64,000 nt of DNA, taken from contig NC_135037.1 of NCBI RefSeq assembly GCF_051020975.1, forward strand, positions 2,108,001 through 2,172,000, read 5' to 3'. The notes beneath the pieces are model-generated. The model did no database searches and was not told the origin of the DNA. It worked only from the letters and a program-made list of their open reading frames with translations. Of this stretch, positions 33,601-47,000 are shown piece after piece. Each line of letters starts with the position of its first letter. Positions within the stretch are counted from its first letter, which is position 1. This DNA is from Osmia lignaria lignaria. Taxonomy: Eukaryota > Arthropoda > Insecta > Hymenoptera > Megachilidae. The position numbers were made by a program, and so were the translations under genes.

Positions 33601-36600
33601 TCCTGGAATATCGCTTCTCCAGAGGACTCTGACGATCTGCCAATACGCCACGCTCATGAAGATTAACGGTCCGGTGTACAGAAAGATTAGCTTCACAATA
33701 GTGAAGGTGACTTGGCTCTTTTGACTCCAGGACATATCGCATTGCGTAAAAAGAATGGTTTTCACTCGGATATGGGTCGGTGGAACGGTGTGCAATACCA
33801 GCAGGTCTGGAAGATCTGTACAAATGGTAAATTTTCATTGGCATGTATATATCGTACGTACATAAACTGGGCAGATATTAATTAATCAATTACCAAAGAG
33901 AAGCGCCATCGCCCAGATTACAATAATCGCTGTTTTTGCTCGTCCCGTTGTAGACTTGAACCTCAAAGGGAAACATATCGCGTACCATCGGTCTATCGAT
34001 ATGAATGTTAAAGTCATTATGCTCACGGTCACCGATACTGTCTGAAACAAAGATAAAGAAAATTTACATTTTTCCACGATTCCAGTTATAATTAGACGAA
34101 ACGAGAACGGCACTAGCTGCGTTAAGGAGAGAAGTCAGAATTCCCTATTATCCCAGGAAACTAGAAAATGAAGTTTATAGTTTTTATTTGCAATTCTAAT
34201 TCGCTCATTTATGAAATTATCATACAGTTCCGCTCACTAAAGAATTTACGTGTTGCATCAAGTGGTTAACGCTGGCTATTACTGATAGAAAAAAGTACTT
34301 CACCCCGTATACGAAAGAGGGTAAACACTAGCTGTTCACCGCCGGTTTTACGTACACATAGGCATACGTTTTGACTTTCCATCGGATAACACGGTTTATT
34401 CGTAGCCAGGTTGGCATAGGGACACGTCATGAATATAAAACGAATGCCTAGAAAATACGGGGAAAGCCTGCTAGGAGTTTCGCCTGCCGGAAAATTGATA
34501 AAACTGTTGCCTCGCTCAGGCGAGTCTTCTCTTCTTTTTTTTCTTTTCCGCTGAAGATTTACCTGCTCGCTGTTTCGGTTCCGAGTGATCTTTTTTACTT
34601 GCGAAGAGTTGCCGGAATTAATAAAACCGTTCGACTATGACCTATTTCTCTGGTAATTCTGTATCTGCGCTACGATGCAGAGAAATTCTGCGAAAAGAAA
34701 TTCCTCCAGAAGCTGACTCGATTACAATCGGATAGATCGTTAAGTAAATTCCATTTCTGTTAAAGCGTCGCCCGGTCAAGAAAGCTTTTCTTCTCTCCCT
34801 CGTTTCGTTCGTTGAGAAACAGAGAAATTAACGCGATGGCGTGACGTTCGACGTTTCTTGCATGACGCCTTTTCATATGGGAACGGTAACGCGTTTACGG
34901 CTGCTGGCATGGTGCTGTCGATTGAATTTCCGAATTCTCGTCAAAGGGTCTTGTTACGGAGTTTCTGCGCGACAACAAACGTGCTCCCCCCCCCCGTTAC
35001 GGTATCAGGAATTGATCGACGAGAGACCGTCTCGCGCGTACCACCCTACCCATATACATTAGCTTTTCACTGATTAGGCATGCCGCTTTAGCGTGGCTTT
35101 TGAAACGCCGCAATGCGAATGTAACTTCTCATCTGCAATCAGGTAATCGTCGGTGCGAGCGTTTTTGAAGATGGAAAACACGGGTCACGGAATCCTACAT
35201 TTGGATGCTCATCTGAGATGAAGGAACCACACACGGCTGATGAGATGGAAATTCGAGGATGAATGAATGCGTGTCTTCAACGTTTGAAAGGTCACGTTTA
35301 CTACTTTATTTCTGCAAGGATATGCTCCAACTAAATAACCGCATCAACTGAATAAGAAATTCAATATATATTGGATCAGGATCTCCAGAGAGGCAATAAA
35401 AAAAAAGTTGTGAAGTAGGTATATCCACAAATTGGCTATAAGGTAGCTGAGTACGAACGTAAGAAACTTGGAGTCGATTTCCTGCTGCTCTTGTCCCCTA
35501 TTCTCCGCTGATTCCTACAAGAGTAATCGCGCGGATCTGAATGAACAGGCGGTAGTTAACGTTTGCGGTGGAATTCCTTAGAGGTTTAAGAAAGAGCAAG
35601 GGAGAATATAAGGGTGCGTGGGTGATGGAGCTATCCAAAGCATTACGAAGTTTGGCAAGAGAATAATAAATATAAGAGCATAAAGGCACAAGAATGGTTA
35701 TTATCTTTTGTTGCACACAAAGGAGCTTTTTTCTCCTTTTTATTTAGGTTAATCTTGATTGTCCAAGTAGCGGGAGGTATTTGATCAGAGGGAAAAAGAA
35801 TATTTGGAATATTTAGATTTAAGTCGTGATAATTTATTAACTGAAGTTTGACAATTTATATGATTTAGAACGCGCATAAATTAATCGCGTTAATGTGCAA
35901 TACTTTGCTTTACTATTCGTTCTTCTAATTGAGCGAGTTTTATGTTAATAGAAACTTACTCCCTTTCTTTGCGTCGAGGGGAAATTACTCGAGGAACTAA
36001 AGAATCATTTATTTTCAGCTAGATAACGGGCTCGCGATACTCCAATCTCCGGGGACACTTTAATTCCGACGAGGATAGAAAGAGGCTGAAAGTATCCGAA
36101 GAACTTTGAACAATCGTCATGAATGAACAGTACAGCACTGATACGTTGGGATTAAGACAACGTTATTGCTTTCTCAACGCACACAATTTATCACTTCGCT
36201 AGCGTGTTGCTGGAGAATAAGAGCTTGAAGAGCTTTATATAGTTCCTGAACGCATCAGTCAATGGTACTAAGGAAAACCATCTATCAACTAGTCTCCATT
36301 TTCGTTATTAGTTTACTAGGATCGTGTAATTTTATGGGGTATCTTTTATAATAGCCAATTTTTCATCTGCATATCGATGACAGCATCGATACACAATATT
36401 TCTCGCTACTATTGATTTTAAGAAAATTATTGCTTTTTCTGCTTGCAATTTATGATTAAATAAATTTGGATACTTAAAATCGAAGGTTAAAAGTCAGTCG
36501 TTTCATGCCAGAGTCGTAACAATTAGACACGGTTAAGATATTCAAGGCGTAACGCGAATCGATTGTCGCTAGAACAGCATGAGCAAATAACGCGTAGGTT

Positions 36601-39600
36601 TAACGCGCCGAGTAAATTGTTCCGGACGCCTTCGCCAGTCGTTATTGTATCTAGAATGGTTTCCAAGCGATTAACCATGAGGTTTCTGCTCACAGAGATA
36701 TATCCTAATTTATTCGACGGACAGGTGGTAAAATTCAATGTAAACAGAGATCATGGTAAATGAACTAGATAAACTCAGTTTAATCCGTTCGAAACTGGGT
36801 TCTCATTATAAAACGATTCGCAGAATCCTAAATGGATTAACAAGATTTGATTGTTTGATCGGCTCATACAGAAGCAGAAAAAAAAGGGAGCAGAAACGCG
36901 AGGCGTAACGGATGGTTTACTCGACGATCAAACGGAATCTATTATTTTTTTTAGCCAACTGTCTGGCGCGAAATGATTTCACGATTGTTTGCCATGCTAG
37001 ACGACGCGGAGCACGTTTCAATTAAATCTCAGCTATCTACCAGTCGCACTCGCAACTGCATTGGTCACGCCAAGCGCGTGCCTAACGTGTCACCGATAGC
37101 GACAATACCACTTGGGACTTTCCGCCTCGTACGCCGACGATCACATCGCCGTCGTTCAATTAACGTGCGCTAGGGCAGCAATGATAACTGACGGATGAGC
37201 CTCGAAATCGCATTTCGAAGGGACAAAACATCGATCCCGGCTGTTCAGGCATTCCCCTTTGACGCATTCCAATTGTCCGTTAACGCGTTTGTAAACGGCA
37301 TCGTACGTCGTGTAGTATAGTATGTTATTCAATTGCAGTGCAAATATGCACTCGACTTATCTATACCAGTGCAAACAATGACACACCGCGTGCGTCTTAT
37401 AAATAGAAACAAGTTCAAACATTTCTGGAGTGATTTAGAACGAGACCTTGCTCTAGATTGCGTTAAGTGAACTCTCTGCTTTTACGTTCTAATTAGCACG
37501 ATTATTGTTTTATGACTGGCAAGGAGAGAAAGGTATTAGGACGTCCTTCTGAAAAATTCATGCTATCGGTTCAGTCACGAGAACGAGTTGTTCCGAATGA
37601 AATATCACCCGACCGAACGACTCTTTGACCAAGAACTACCCCCCGGTCGACGCAACACAGCACATGGCACGCAAACTTTATATCATTAACTCCTTCGTGT
37701 CTTTTCAGTTCCGGTCGCAAGGTACCGCATGACACTGCCGATCGCTCGAACAACCTGCTCCATTTCTTCAACGCTAAATAATAGATGACGCGTCTATGCA
37801 ACATATCGTTGAGGCAAGTAGTCGAAAACTCGCGGAAAATTCATCCCACGAAGGAAGAAGATGGAGCTTGGACGAGAGAAAAGAGAATAGAATTTGTTTA
37901 ATCCATGGTCCGTTGATGGATTTATCAGCTTAGGTTGGTACGGTTATCAGAGATACTTAGAGACAAGGATTGCTATATAGTTAGCTATCAGATGTACTAT
38001 ATCTACGAATAAATGATTCAGGATAGACTTGTGGGATCGAGATTCGTAATCCAATAACAGAAGGAATCGTGGTAGCACGGACGTCGAAAGATCACTGTTC
38101 AGGTTCTGAAGGAGGATACACAATAACTGAGTGCAGCGATGTAATGGAATTTTCGCGTGATGGAATTTAATAAAATTACTTAAGCAACCAAAGGGAGCGA
38201 ATTTAATACGATGCGATGGTATAAAGAGATAGCTGAATACAAAGGGCGTATCTCGTATCGGAGTCCAGGGCAACGTTACACGAACTTGCTTTATAGCCTA
38301 TTGTTGGAGTATTGTTTCAGACCATGATGTTCATCGTACGACAGAATCGTGCGAGAGAATCTATAGCTCATCGTAATTGTTGTCGCGTACCCTGCTCGTT
38401 GCAGCTCCGTTAACGATGACTCCCGTTCGTTGCTCGTTAAAACAACGCTGTGGAAAAGAAAGACTACTCCTTCGAGCCTGCGTTACGGTAACACCAACGT
38501 GTTAGGACTATAGGTAGTTTTTTTTGTGCAAGCGTTAGTTTATGGAATGCGGCAAATAATTAATATATGCCAAAATATTAAATGCCATTGTACATGTTTT
38601 TAGGTGGTTCCAAAATGCAATACAAAAGGTTAACGGGGACGTCAAGTAATTTGAATTAAGCAACGAACGAAAGCCACCATGATGTCATGAATCATTTATT
38701 CAACGATGAGACAATCCAGTTTTCGGTCCAGTTACTGATCAACCGGTGGTAACGCATGTGATCCCAAATAGACTAACAAGAGTTTATAAGAACTCGATCA
38801 AACCGCAGGGGCGTTATACTCGTGTACGCAGGCACAGTTGCACGGAAATAACGTTTCGCTAGTTTATCATGGTCCCTTGCACGTGCACACACGTGTAACC
38901 ACCGCGCGGCAGTGTGCAAGCTTGCATTTTGCGTTTCTGTCCTGTTGCGATGTAACTAGATGGTCACACGACCAAGGTAGCTCTCAGCCGGTGACCAAAT
39001 CGCATTATCTTACAACGTGTTGTTGCACACCGTTATCGCACGATAACTTATTTCTCGGTTCTCAACTCTGTTCGAAAATGTCCTCAAGTTGAGGTGCACG
39101 CTGTCATGTCCCTGGTGCATCAATTTCGTCGTATCAAAGAGAACTCAAAGTAACGTTATTTTTCTAGGATAACTGGTACGAGAGGTTGCTGGTGAAATGC
39201 TGCTGCGAAGAAAGAGAAGATACCTCGGTGAACATTGTAGAGATGAAAAAAAAACTAACGTCCATGTTGGGAGACGTAAATGAGAGTCGTGTACGCGAGT
39301 ACTTTCGCCGGAAGTACGGTGGAAACCAAAGAGAGCGAGCTGAACATAACAGGTATACTGGGTGTCCAACTTATTTGGAGTATTTTGTCATTTTTAAAAA
39401 TGCCCCAAAAATATGTTTCGAGAAAGTTATTGCGTTTGAAGGAGAAAATTAGATTATAATGTTATAATTACGATAACTTTCCTGTGATACATGTTTGTGG
39501 TATCTTTCTGAATAAAGCAATCAAGGGTGGCAGAGGTACACGCTGTATAACGCGAGAACTTTCGGGTTGTATTTTACGACCGAGTTTTCGCCGTTACGGT

Positions 39601-42600
39601 GTTTATAATGTCGCATAATTTCGGTGAATACCGAGGGTGAATTGAATTTTCTTAAGGAAGTTTCAAAGTTAACATTTCCCTAAATCGTGCGTTCAAATGA
39701 ACACCGTTAACCTCCACCTTTGGTTTATTGCTTGCACTGGCTCGAAGAATTAAATCACGACGTATCCTAAAAGACCTTCGAGCTGGTAATACCATTAGCT
39801 AAAGGATTCCACGGAAATCCTTCTTAATTATCCAGGGCTACCGTGTCCGATAGCAAAGACATCTGGCTGTAACAGGAACGGTGCAATTAATCGTTCGTAT
39901 AATCGCACCTCACTGATCGTTTTAATTACAAACAAGATAAAGGTTCCTATCGCGAAAATAAAATAGCAGCTGCGTGAACAAAGTGCGATCATTTTATTAA
40001 TAATCTTCAGATAAATAATCAAATTAATTTTTCTTATCAGAATTTCCCAAATGTTGCATAATCGATTTTAATCTGAATTGATCAAATTAACGCGGTAAAT
40101 ATATTTTAATCAATCTCATCGTTATTGATGATAATTTGTTATCAATAAAAGCGGTAATTCGGAGGAATTACTCTAATTTCTCTTGCATCATCAACGAGCC
40201 AGATTGTCTATGGAGGGTTTAAAGCTTTTGCATGTTACATAAGATCGCATAGATACTTTGCAGGAAAGTTTAACGATGGTCTTTGATTAAACATACACCG
40301 GAGGCTAGCGTTTATTCGTTTAACGATCTCCGAAAAGAAACGACTACCTCCACCGGGGCGGAGGAATAAGTAACGAGCCTCGTCCTACTTCCTTCCGAAT
40401 GCTTGAGATTCCGCGACGATTTCGTTGAAAAAAAAGCTCCTCCGCGTTGCTGGAAATAATATCATTCGCGTTGACATTGTGAAATAAGTTTTCGGTGGAG
40501 AAAACAAAAGCTCGAGATTATACAGCCCGTGTAAACTATAAAACTCTGCGTCTGTTTTCAGATTAATGACGGTGCGCCTCGTAACGAACAACATCTTCTG
40601 CCGCTATAATAATTATCTTCAACTTTTCCAACTCGTCTTACGCCACATTTGGATCCCCGCCAACGACGTAAGGTATGGTTAAATTATGGTTCAGTCCCGA
40701 TTACACGCGACATACTTTCCAGAACGTCGAACGAATTCTTAAAATATATACCCCGGGGAAAACTGGAATTTTTAACGCGTTTCCAGAAGTTGATGAACTG
40801 GGAATAAAGTTCCAGCATCCCTTGAATTATAATTGTGCATACAATATGGTGACTTTGTGATTAGATTTCTAGCGGACTGATGTTGAATTCTGTGGACCCG
40901 ATCTAAGGCGAAGGGTTCTCTTGAGAATAAAAGTTGCGAGAAAAGCTGTCGAGAGCATATTTCTTATAAGCGAAGACTGTAGCCTAAGTTTCACTGTAGA
41001 AGTTAACTAGAAATTTCATTTCTCACTGTATTGAATGTACCATATATAAAATAACGTCGATTCCAGAGTTCATTTGTTTCATCAAAGAGGGTCATCGCCG
41101 TTGCGATATTTATTTCATTCGTATGTTTGACGTCCTACGATAACCCCCTGCCAAGAAAATTGTTCTCTCGAACAACCCCTGCTGAGAAAAACCAACCCTC
41201 GTCTTTGAAATACTTACACCTACGCGACGAAAAAATAGACGTGACGTTTCATAGAATTGCAAAGCGTTAAACGGAGGAAAATTCTTTAGGGAATATATAC
41301 AGATCTGGTAGGAATATAAATTTCCTTGCCGATATTTCTATTAGTTTTTTACGGCGTGGGCGGTGCAACAGAAAACGCGTATCAAAAATATGACCCTCCT
41401 CCTCCTCCTCCTCCTGAATGTCGAGTTTTGGACGGTGTCGTTGATCAAGTGTAAAAAATAGCTTGACCCAGACTGACGCTTGCCCTTTACCGAAAATTGA
41501 ATTATAGAACGCGGGGGTTGGCCATTTGGAATGTTTAATGATTTTTTTTTACTTTCCACCAATGGTTTGTTCTGAATAACTTCCTTTATTATGCAAATTC
41601 CTCGTCCTCTGTGTTTTTAGACAATGTATTCATTATTTTTACAGCCGTGATTGCAATCAAAAACACAGGGAACACTTAAGTTAATTAATTCATTTTATGC
41701 TGGATGCATTTTCGCTAATAAATTACGGTTGTATTTTAATTTTCGCGCGAATCTTGTTGATGCGCCGTGAACGATAAATTATCGCGATGCAAATTAATTT
41801 CGATTGTTCTTTCACTCTTTTTTTTTTTTCAATACACTTTAGTTAAACAGATGGAGGCGTCGGTGCTAAATTGGCAGCCAACAGCCTCGCGTTTACAAAA
41901 ATTACGTACTGGGTATGTCTTGATGGCCATACCCCGCCAGCACGGCATTCATACCGTACTGACGCGCTATTAAAGTAGCGAGCACCCTTTTTAACCGTAC
42001 TCTAACCAGCGCAGCCTTTATATCAGATTCTAAGCACAATGGTAACAACGAGAATCGTTATTGCTATCGAGCCATCTGTTGTACGATCGACGAACTAAAA
42101 CAGCCGTATTTAGGAAAAAGCGCCATTTTTCAATCGATGCCAAAACTGCATACATAATTATACACTATTTTTCTTATTTGAATTTTTTAGATAATTGAGT
42201 TTTATTGAAAACGAAAAACAGAAACGTTAAAAAACGTATAGAACGTATTATCGGTAGAGTTGGTTTGAGAACTTATCTCCGATCACGCTTGATAAAATAT
42301 TAATTGCAAAATTTCAATATCAACGACGTCGATAATTTGATTCACGGCCGGGAGACCGTCCGATCTCAGTCGAGAAAATTTCGTAGCGAATATCGGTTTT
42401 TCAGGATGGAGATACCGTTCGTTATTAGCCACGCTAAGGGATATTGTAATCGAGTTAATTAAATCTTGAATATAGATATTTGCGTCGGCGAGGTTGCTTT
42501 ATTGTTTGAAACGCGATAAATCTACCTGAATCTATCCTACAGTTTTACAAGTTTGCTAAGAAACGCTATAAATCTTGATTCAATGATAAAAAAGGGAGCT

Positions 42601-44021
42601 AATTTCCATTGAAAATTAAACCCTTAATTTACAGCTGGTTGTGATTTTCAACCGATTGTTAAATCAACGCTATTCAAGCCCGTGTACAAAAAATAATGTA
42701 CAATACTAGTACAAAATAGGTCAGAAGAACAAATTAAGAATAACGTGGTCGACTTGTTGAATTATAAATTATATCGTTCACCCTCTGTTCGCTGGGCGGA
42801 GAAAGTCTTTCCCGTAAAACGAATTTTAGCTTTGAAAGGCAAGGACAGACTAAAAGGCAGACCGGGGTAGGGTTCAGCTGTTCAAATAAACACGAAGAAC
42901 ATGAAATACGGTGAATTCCCAGATGGTAGATTTTCGTACGATTAATTTACTGCACGTGTAATTCAGCAATTAAGGAGACCATCGGTATATTTCGCGGTTG
43001 TAATCCCTCGTTGGCCTAAATTCTAGATTTGAAAAGGTTGTACATTTGCAAGAAATTATTTCATTCCAACGCGCGGTATATAGAATCGAAATGCAGTCAG
43101 TGTCAATTTTTCTTTATTCTTCGACAATGCTTTGTGCAGTACGTGCATCGGCCTAAATCCAAGAAAGAAACCGTAAATAGCAATATCCCTACGCAGACAG
43201 TTTATCCACTTGTTCGACAAACGTGCGCAAACTTTCGATTCCATATCCACCGTAAAAAGAGCCTCCAGTCGCGTACGAACATAAATTTTCAACAAGTTTA
43301 AGCTCCAAGCTCGACAATTTATTTTGTGATCTCGTTTTTCTTCGTTATCTAACTTTAGTAAGCATTGAAAGAATTAAAATAACTTGTAGTTCAACGTGGA
43401 CGATGTTAATTTTGGCATACCCCTAATAAATTCAACTGGTTGATTTAATTTAACGCGTTGATCAAATAACAGTGGTGATTGTCTTACCTGAAGGTACGGC
43501 ACAGCTTTGCATAAAGTCAGACCCAAGAACCACGTCTCGGTGATGTCCCAGAGCACCGTGAAAGGAAGACAGAGCAACAGTACTAGAAAATCAGCGACGG
43601 CTAGATTGACGATAAAATAATTCGTTACAGTTCTCATCGTGTGATTTCTGTACACTGCTGTGCAGACTAGCACGTTTCCAATTAATCCGACAAGGAAGAT
43701 GATACCGTGAGAAGCGATCAGAACCCAGTCCCACAATTTCGGGAATATGTAGTTCATCATACGATCCACGTATTCGTCATTCGAGATGCAGTAAATGTTA
43801 CTACAATTAGTGGCGTTAAAATCCATATCAGATTCGTCGGTGTATTCAACGGAGGTGTAGTCGTCCAAGTAGTCTGTAGCATCGACCAGTATGGTCACCA
43901 TGATGGACCACACGATTAACATTCTCTCGATGGAATACATTCTTCTTGCTTTAGGTATCACGGATAGTCTTGCACGATAATTGATATTCACAAAACTTCT
44001 CTGTCCTCGTAGAAAGTTCAC
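30464..44021 (-). CDS. ATR: Allatotropin/orexin-type neuropeptide GPCR
   Basis: Five shared exons, 44021..43488, 34041..33894, 33815..33594, 33336..33177 and 32968..32856, splice to either of two last exons: 31496..31348 (441 residues in total) or 30690..30464 (467 residues). All junctions agree in phase. TM1 is GIIFLVGLIGNVLVCTAVY, TM2 has LAVADFLVLLLCLPF, TM3 is followed by SIDRWYAICFPLRF (DRW for DRY, as in orexin and allatotropin receptors), TM6 has VVITFAICYFPVHLL, and TM7 has FNSAVNPLIYNFMSG. TM3 cysteine (LTLCKAV) and ECL2 cysteine (FTQCDMSW) can form the usual disulfide. The extracellular N-terminus has NAT. In insects this receptor type signals through Ca2+ and/or cAMP. The start could be 44021 or the ATG at 43940 (MYSIERMLIVW). 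Ligand assignment is by family resemblance only. The first intron is 9.4 kb. Confidence 0.85.
31348..31496 (-). CDS. Proximal alternative last exon of the GPCR
   Basis: After TGGTTTACAG, codons read GKFRQEFRRTFQECAPSN and go on to 48 residues in all and a stop (ending QSRREQF). The first 11 residues match the distal exon at all but two or so positions, while codons differ at several synonymous sites. The tail is shorter, has few Thr, and is Tyr/Gln-rich. The polypyrimidine tract is weak, so use may be regulated or rare. Confidence 0.7.
31497..32855 (-). other. GPCR intron between TM7 exon and last exons
   Basis: AT-rich intron sequence. Its first part, directly after the donor, stays open for 59 codons down to a stop at 32677, discussed as a possible intron-retention C-terminus. 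No further copy of the GKFRxEFRRTF exon was seen between 31497 and 32855. Confidence 0.5.
39354..39549. mobile_element. Possible small MITE with TATAC ends
   Basis: The left end reads TATACTGGGTGTCC and the reverse complement of the right end reads TATACAGCGTGTACC, about 196 bases apart, with no coding content. Short GGGTGTCC-type inverted ends are common in insect MITEs, but the match is short and only one copy is visible. Confidence 0.35.
41394..41415 (+). repeat. CCT trinucleotide microsatellite
   Basis: Seven to eight tandem CCT units inside the GPCR first intron. Likely length-variable; no function inferred. Confidence 0.8.
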
Positions 44022-47000
44022 TAATCAATTTCTCATCCATTAGGGGCGGATCCAGAAACCTTGCTCGAGGAGGAATGTTTTTCCACCCTCTTCTAGCCTA
44101 TAAAAACGAAACGATTACGATACCAATTTCCAATTGAGAAATTATTTCCTTTAAGATCTTGTAACTTTTCATCATCCCCTGCATCCTCTCTGGATCTTCC
44201 CCTGTTTTCCACGGACTTTTCTACAACTTTGTCCCATCTTGAACGTTCTTTTTTTCCCAGACTTTTCGAAGAAAAACGGAGAAAATGTTCAGTGAGAAAG
44301 TTGGAACATCCAGGTCGAACCTGCACCAATTTCCATGACATTAAAGTTGATTCTCCCCATTTTCCTTTCCCATCCCCTTGGCCGTCCACGCGATTTGATA
44401 ACGCGACAGGCGTCCAGAGATCATCGGTCACGATGATCGTATTTTATTTGTTTAGCATCTGGAAACGATCGATCCCAGTCTTGTTTCAGAAGAATTTTTT
44501 TTCCTTCCCCGTTTTCGTCACTCGGTGAACAGTTTGTCAAGCGGAGGGAAGAAAAGTTTTAGGGAAAGCTTTCGAGGCGATGCGATGTTCTGATTTCCCA
44601 AGTGTCAGAAAGGCTAATGAATGTCTTGCGATAAATGTCACATTTTTTATGATCTCTATCGTTTGGCTTGCGGGTAGACAATTTAATTCCGTCGAATCAA
44701 TAGACCTTTTTGTTTTTCTTTCCTTTGTCTTCAAGGGAGGAAGAAAAAGCTTAGAGTAATTCTCCTCCGGATAGGTTTTATCTCGTTTCGACCAAAGATT
44801 TGTCCCCTTTTTCCGGTTTTTCTCCCCGTACGATTTCACTTCTGACCTTGGCTCGAATCAGAGGCAGAGGAGTTCGGAAGAAAATTTCATTTGGAGAATC
44901 GATGAAATCGTCAGAAACCGAGAAAATGAATTTTATCGGGAAAGTTAATACGAGGAACCGACTAGCAATCGGCCTCGTTTATTTTCGAACTCTATAACCG
45001 ACCAGTTACGACCAATTGCTAGGACGTTTCGGTATTTATCGCATACTCGAACGCGAAACCGCAAACTTTTTCTCTTATCGACCAATTTTACTGAAGAATC
45101 TTTTAAGGGGGTAAAACACAGAAGGAAACGAAAAACGATAAATTCCTTTTAATTACTTAAATTAAATAGCTCTTAATATGAGCCAAGCTTTTTAATATAA
45201 ATTAAAAACTTTTTAACAGAGGAATTAAAACATATGTTTAGGAGTATTTGCTTAATTAAAATTAAAACTTCGTTACACGGTAAAAAGCGCTTTAAAAATT
45301 TAGCTTAATGAGTTTAATATCGTAAACTGCAAGCTGTCAATAAGATCAAAAGACGTGACCTAAAAAGACCTCCTTGTGAACGTTACATTTTCAGCTTACT
45401 GATAAATAAAATATCACTATAAAATTCTTCTTCGATTATTGCAATATTCTACCATGTTGTATCGTGTTAACGCGGAAGATGATGAAAAGAATGTTCCGTA
45501 TCGTGGTCAGGCAGTGAGAAAAGTGAACAACGAAGTTTAGCTTAATAGAGCATCGCTCGGGATTTCATAATTTAATTGAAATTTTAATTGTACTTGGTGA
45601 AAAGTTACTCTACCGTTACCAAGCGACGGTCGAGTTTATAGCGTAAAGTCGTAATGTGATTGCACGGCGTCTATTAATTGATCGTATCGTCGTTTCATTA
45701 GAAAAAATAGCTAAAGTTAATAAATGTGCCTGGTAGATAAACGTTTCCATGAAAAACATGTTCGCGTTGTTTTTTTTATCAGAGCAACAGAAAATTCCTT
45801 GATCTCACTTTCTCTTCTTCTCCCCGGGGGCGAACAATGTTTTAATGAAAATGCCTCGATTATGCTATTAATCTTCCGCGTTTTTCTACTGCGATTCCGA
45901 CTTTCTGTCGGTGACAATTCTTGTGGCAATTAATCAGAAAAAAACGTCACATCCATTTCCTCCCGTTTTTTCATTGCACCTATCAGGATTTCGCGTTATC
46001 CTTGTTGTTTTTAACTCTTCTGGTAAATATAGAACGATACTGAACATTTGCCAATCTTCGGTAAATGTTATTTTGTAATAATTTTATGTTATGAAATCAT
46101 GCTAGACTTTGTACGTTTTGGAATTCTTCATTCGATATGCAACAAGCTAATAGTATCGATCGTTTAATAGTTAACACGTTGATTGCTACCGTAGAAACCG
46201 ACATATATGGAACAGCACACTTTAGTAGGATGTATGAACTCTTTTGCTACTAATGTCTATAGTCATCATCCATGAAACGACCTGTGAATACTAATGTCAA
46301 CTAGTCGCACACTGCATAAGAAGTGCTATGCACTTAAATACCATCATTTTATTAATTTGTTTACCGGACGTTTTTATCGTCTTTTTTTTAACGATAAGTC
46401 TGACGCGATGATGTAAATTTTACATTGGAAAAACTCAAAAAGACACTTCGCGAAGTTCTATTGGTTTTGTAAAACTTGATAAGCGGAATTTTTAATTATT
46501 TTTTAAATAAAATCCATGGTGTCGATCACCTAACGATATAAGAACGAGAAGGATTTTATAGTTGTATAGAACAAACAATAAAGCTTATTTTAAAAGATAG
46601 AAAAATTCAGAGCAAAAGTTTGAAGAATCTCTGGATTTACCGGCAAGTGATAGATATCCGCGATATCTCCGACACGGCATCGAATACGATATTTTATGAC
46701 GTTTCGATTCCCTGCTACGATACTTTTATGCAGAAATATTGTAAAACTGTCGATTTCACGTCAAATGCCGCGGTAACTGTCGGAGGAACGATAAATTCAA
46801 TCTGCGCCTAGGGAAACTTTAACCCGCCTCCCTTCGTAAACTTTTTTTCTGACGCTTCGTTTCCGAGAGGGTCTACCATCGCAATTTTAAGAGAAAGTTT
46901 CCTAATTTCATCGCAAATATATCTTCAATTTTTAAACATTAGTACCTAATGTAACATTGAATTATTTTACATTTTTTTAATAAGTTGATTATCCTATGGG

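Larger units (their letters stand above)
34042..43487 (-). other. 9.4 kb first intron of the GPCR
   Basis: Between the TM1-TM3 exon and the DRW exon. Scattered open frames are short and lack splice context. The only structures I can name are a small repeat-like block at 39354-39549, a CCT microsatellite near 41395-41415 and a C-run at 34986-34995. Long first introns of neural receptors often carry enhancers; no specific site is claimed. Confidence 0.6.

Noticed and set aside
44093..44528. 112- and 99-codon frames on opposite strands.
   Set aside because: Low-complexity basic translations, no signals; they overlap each other.
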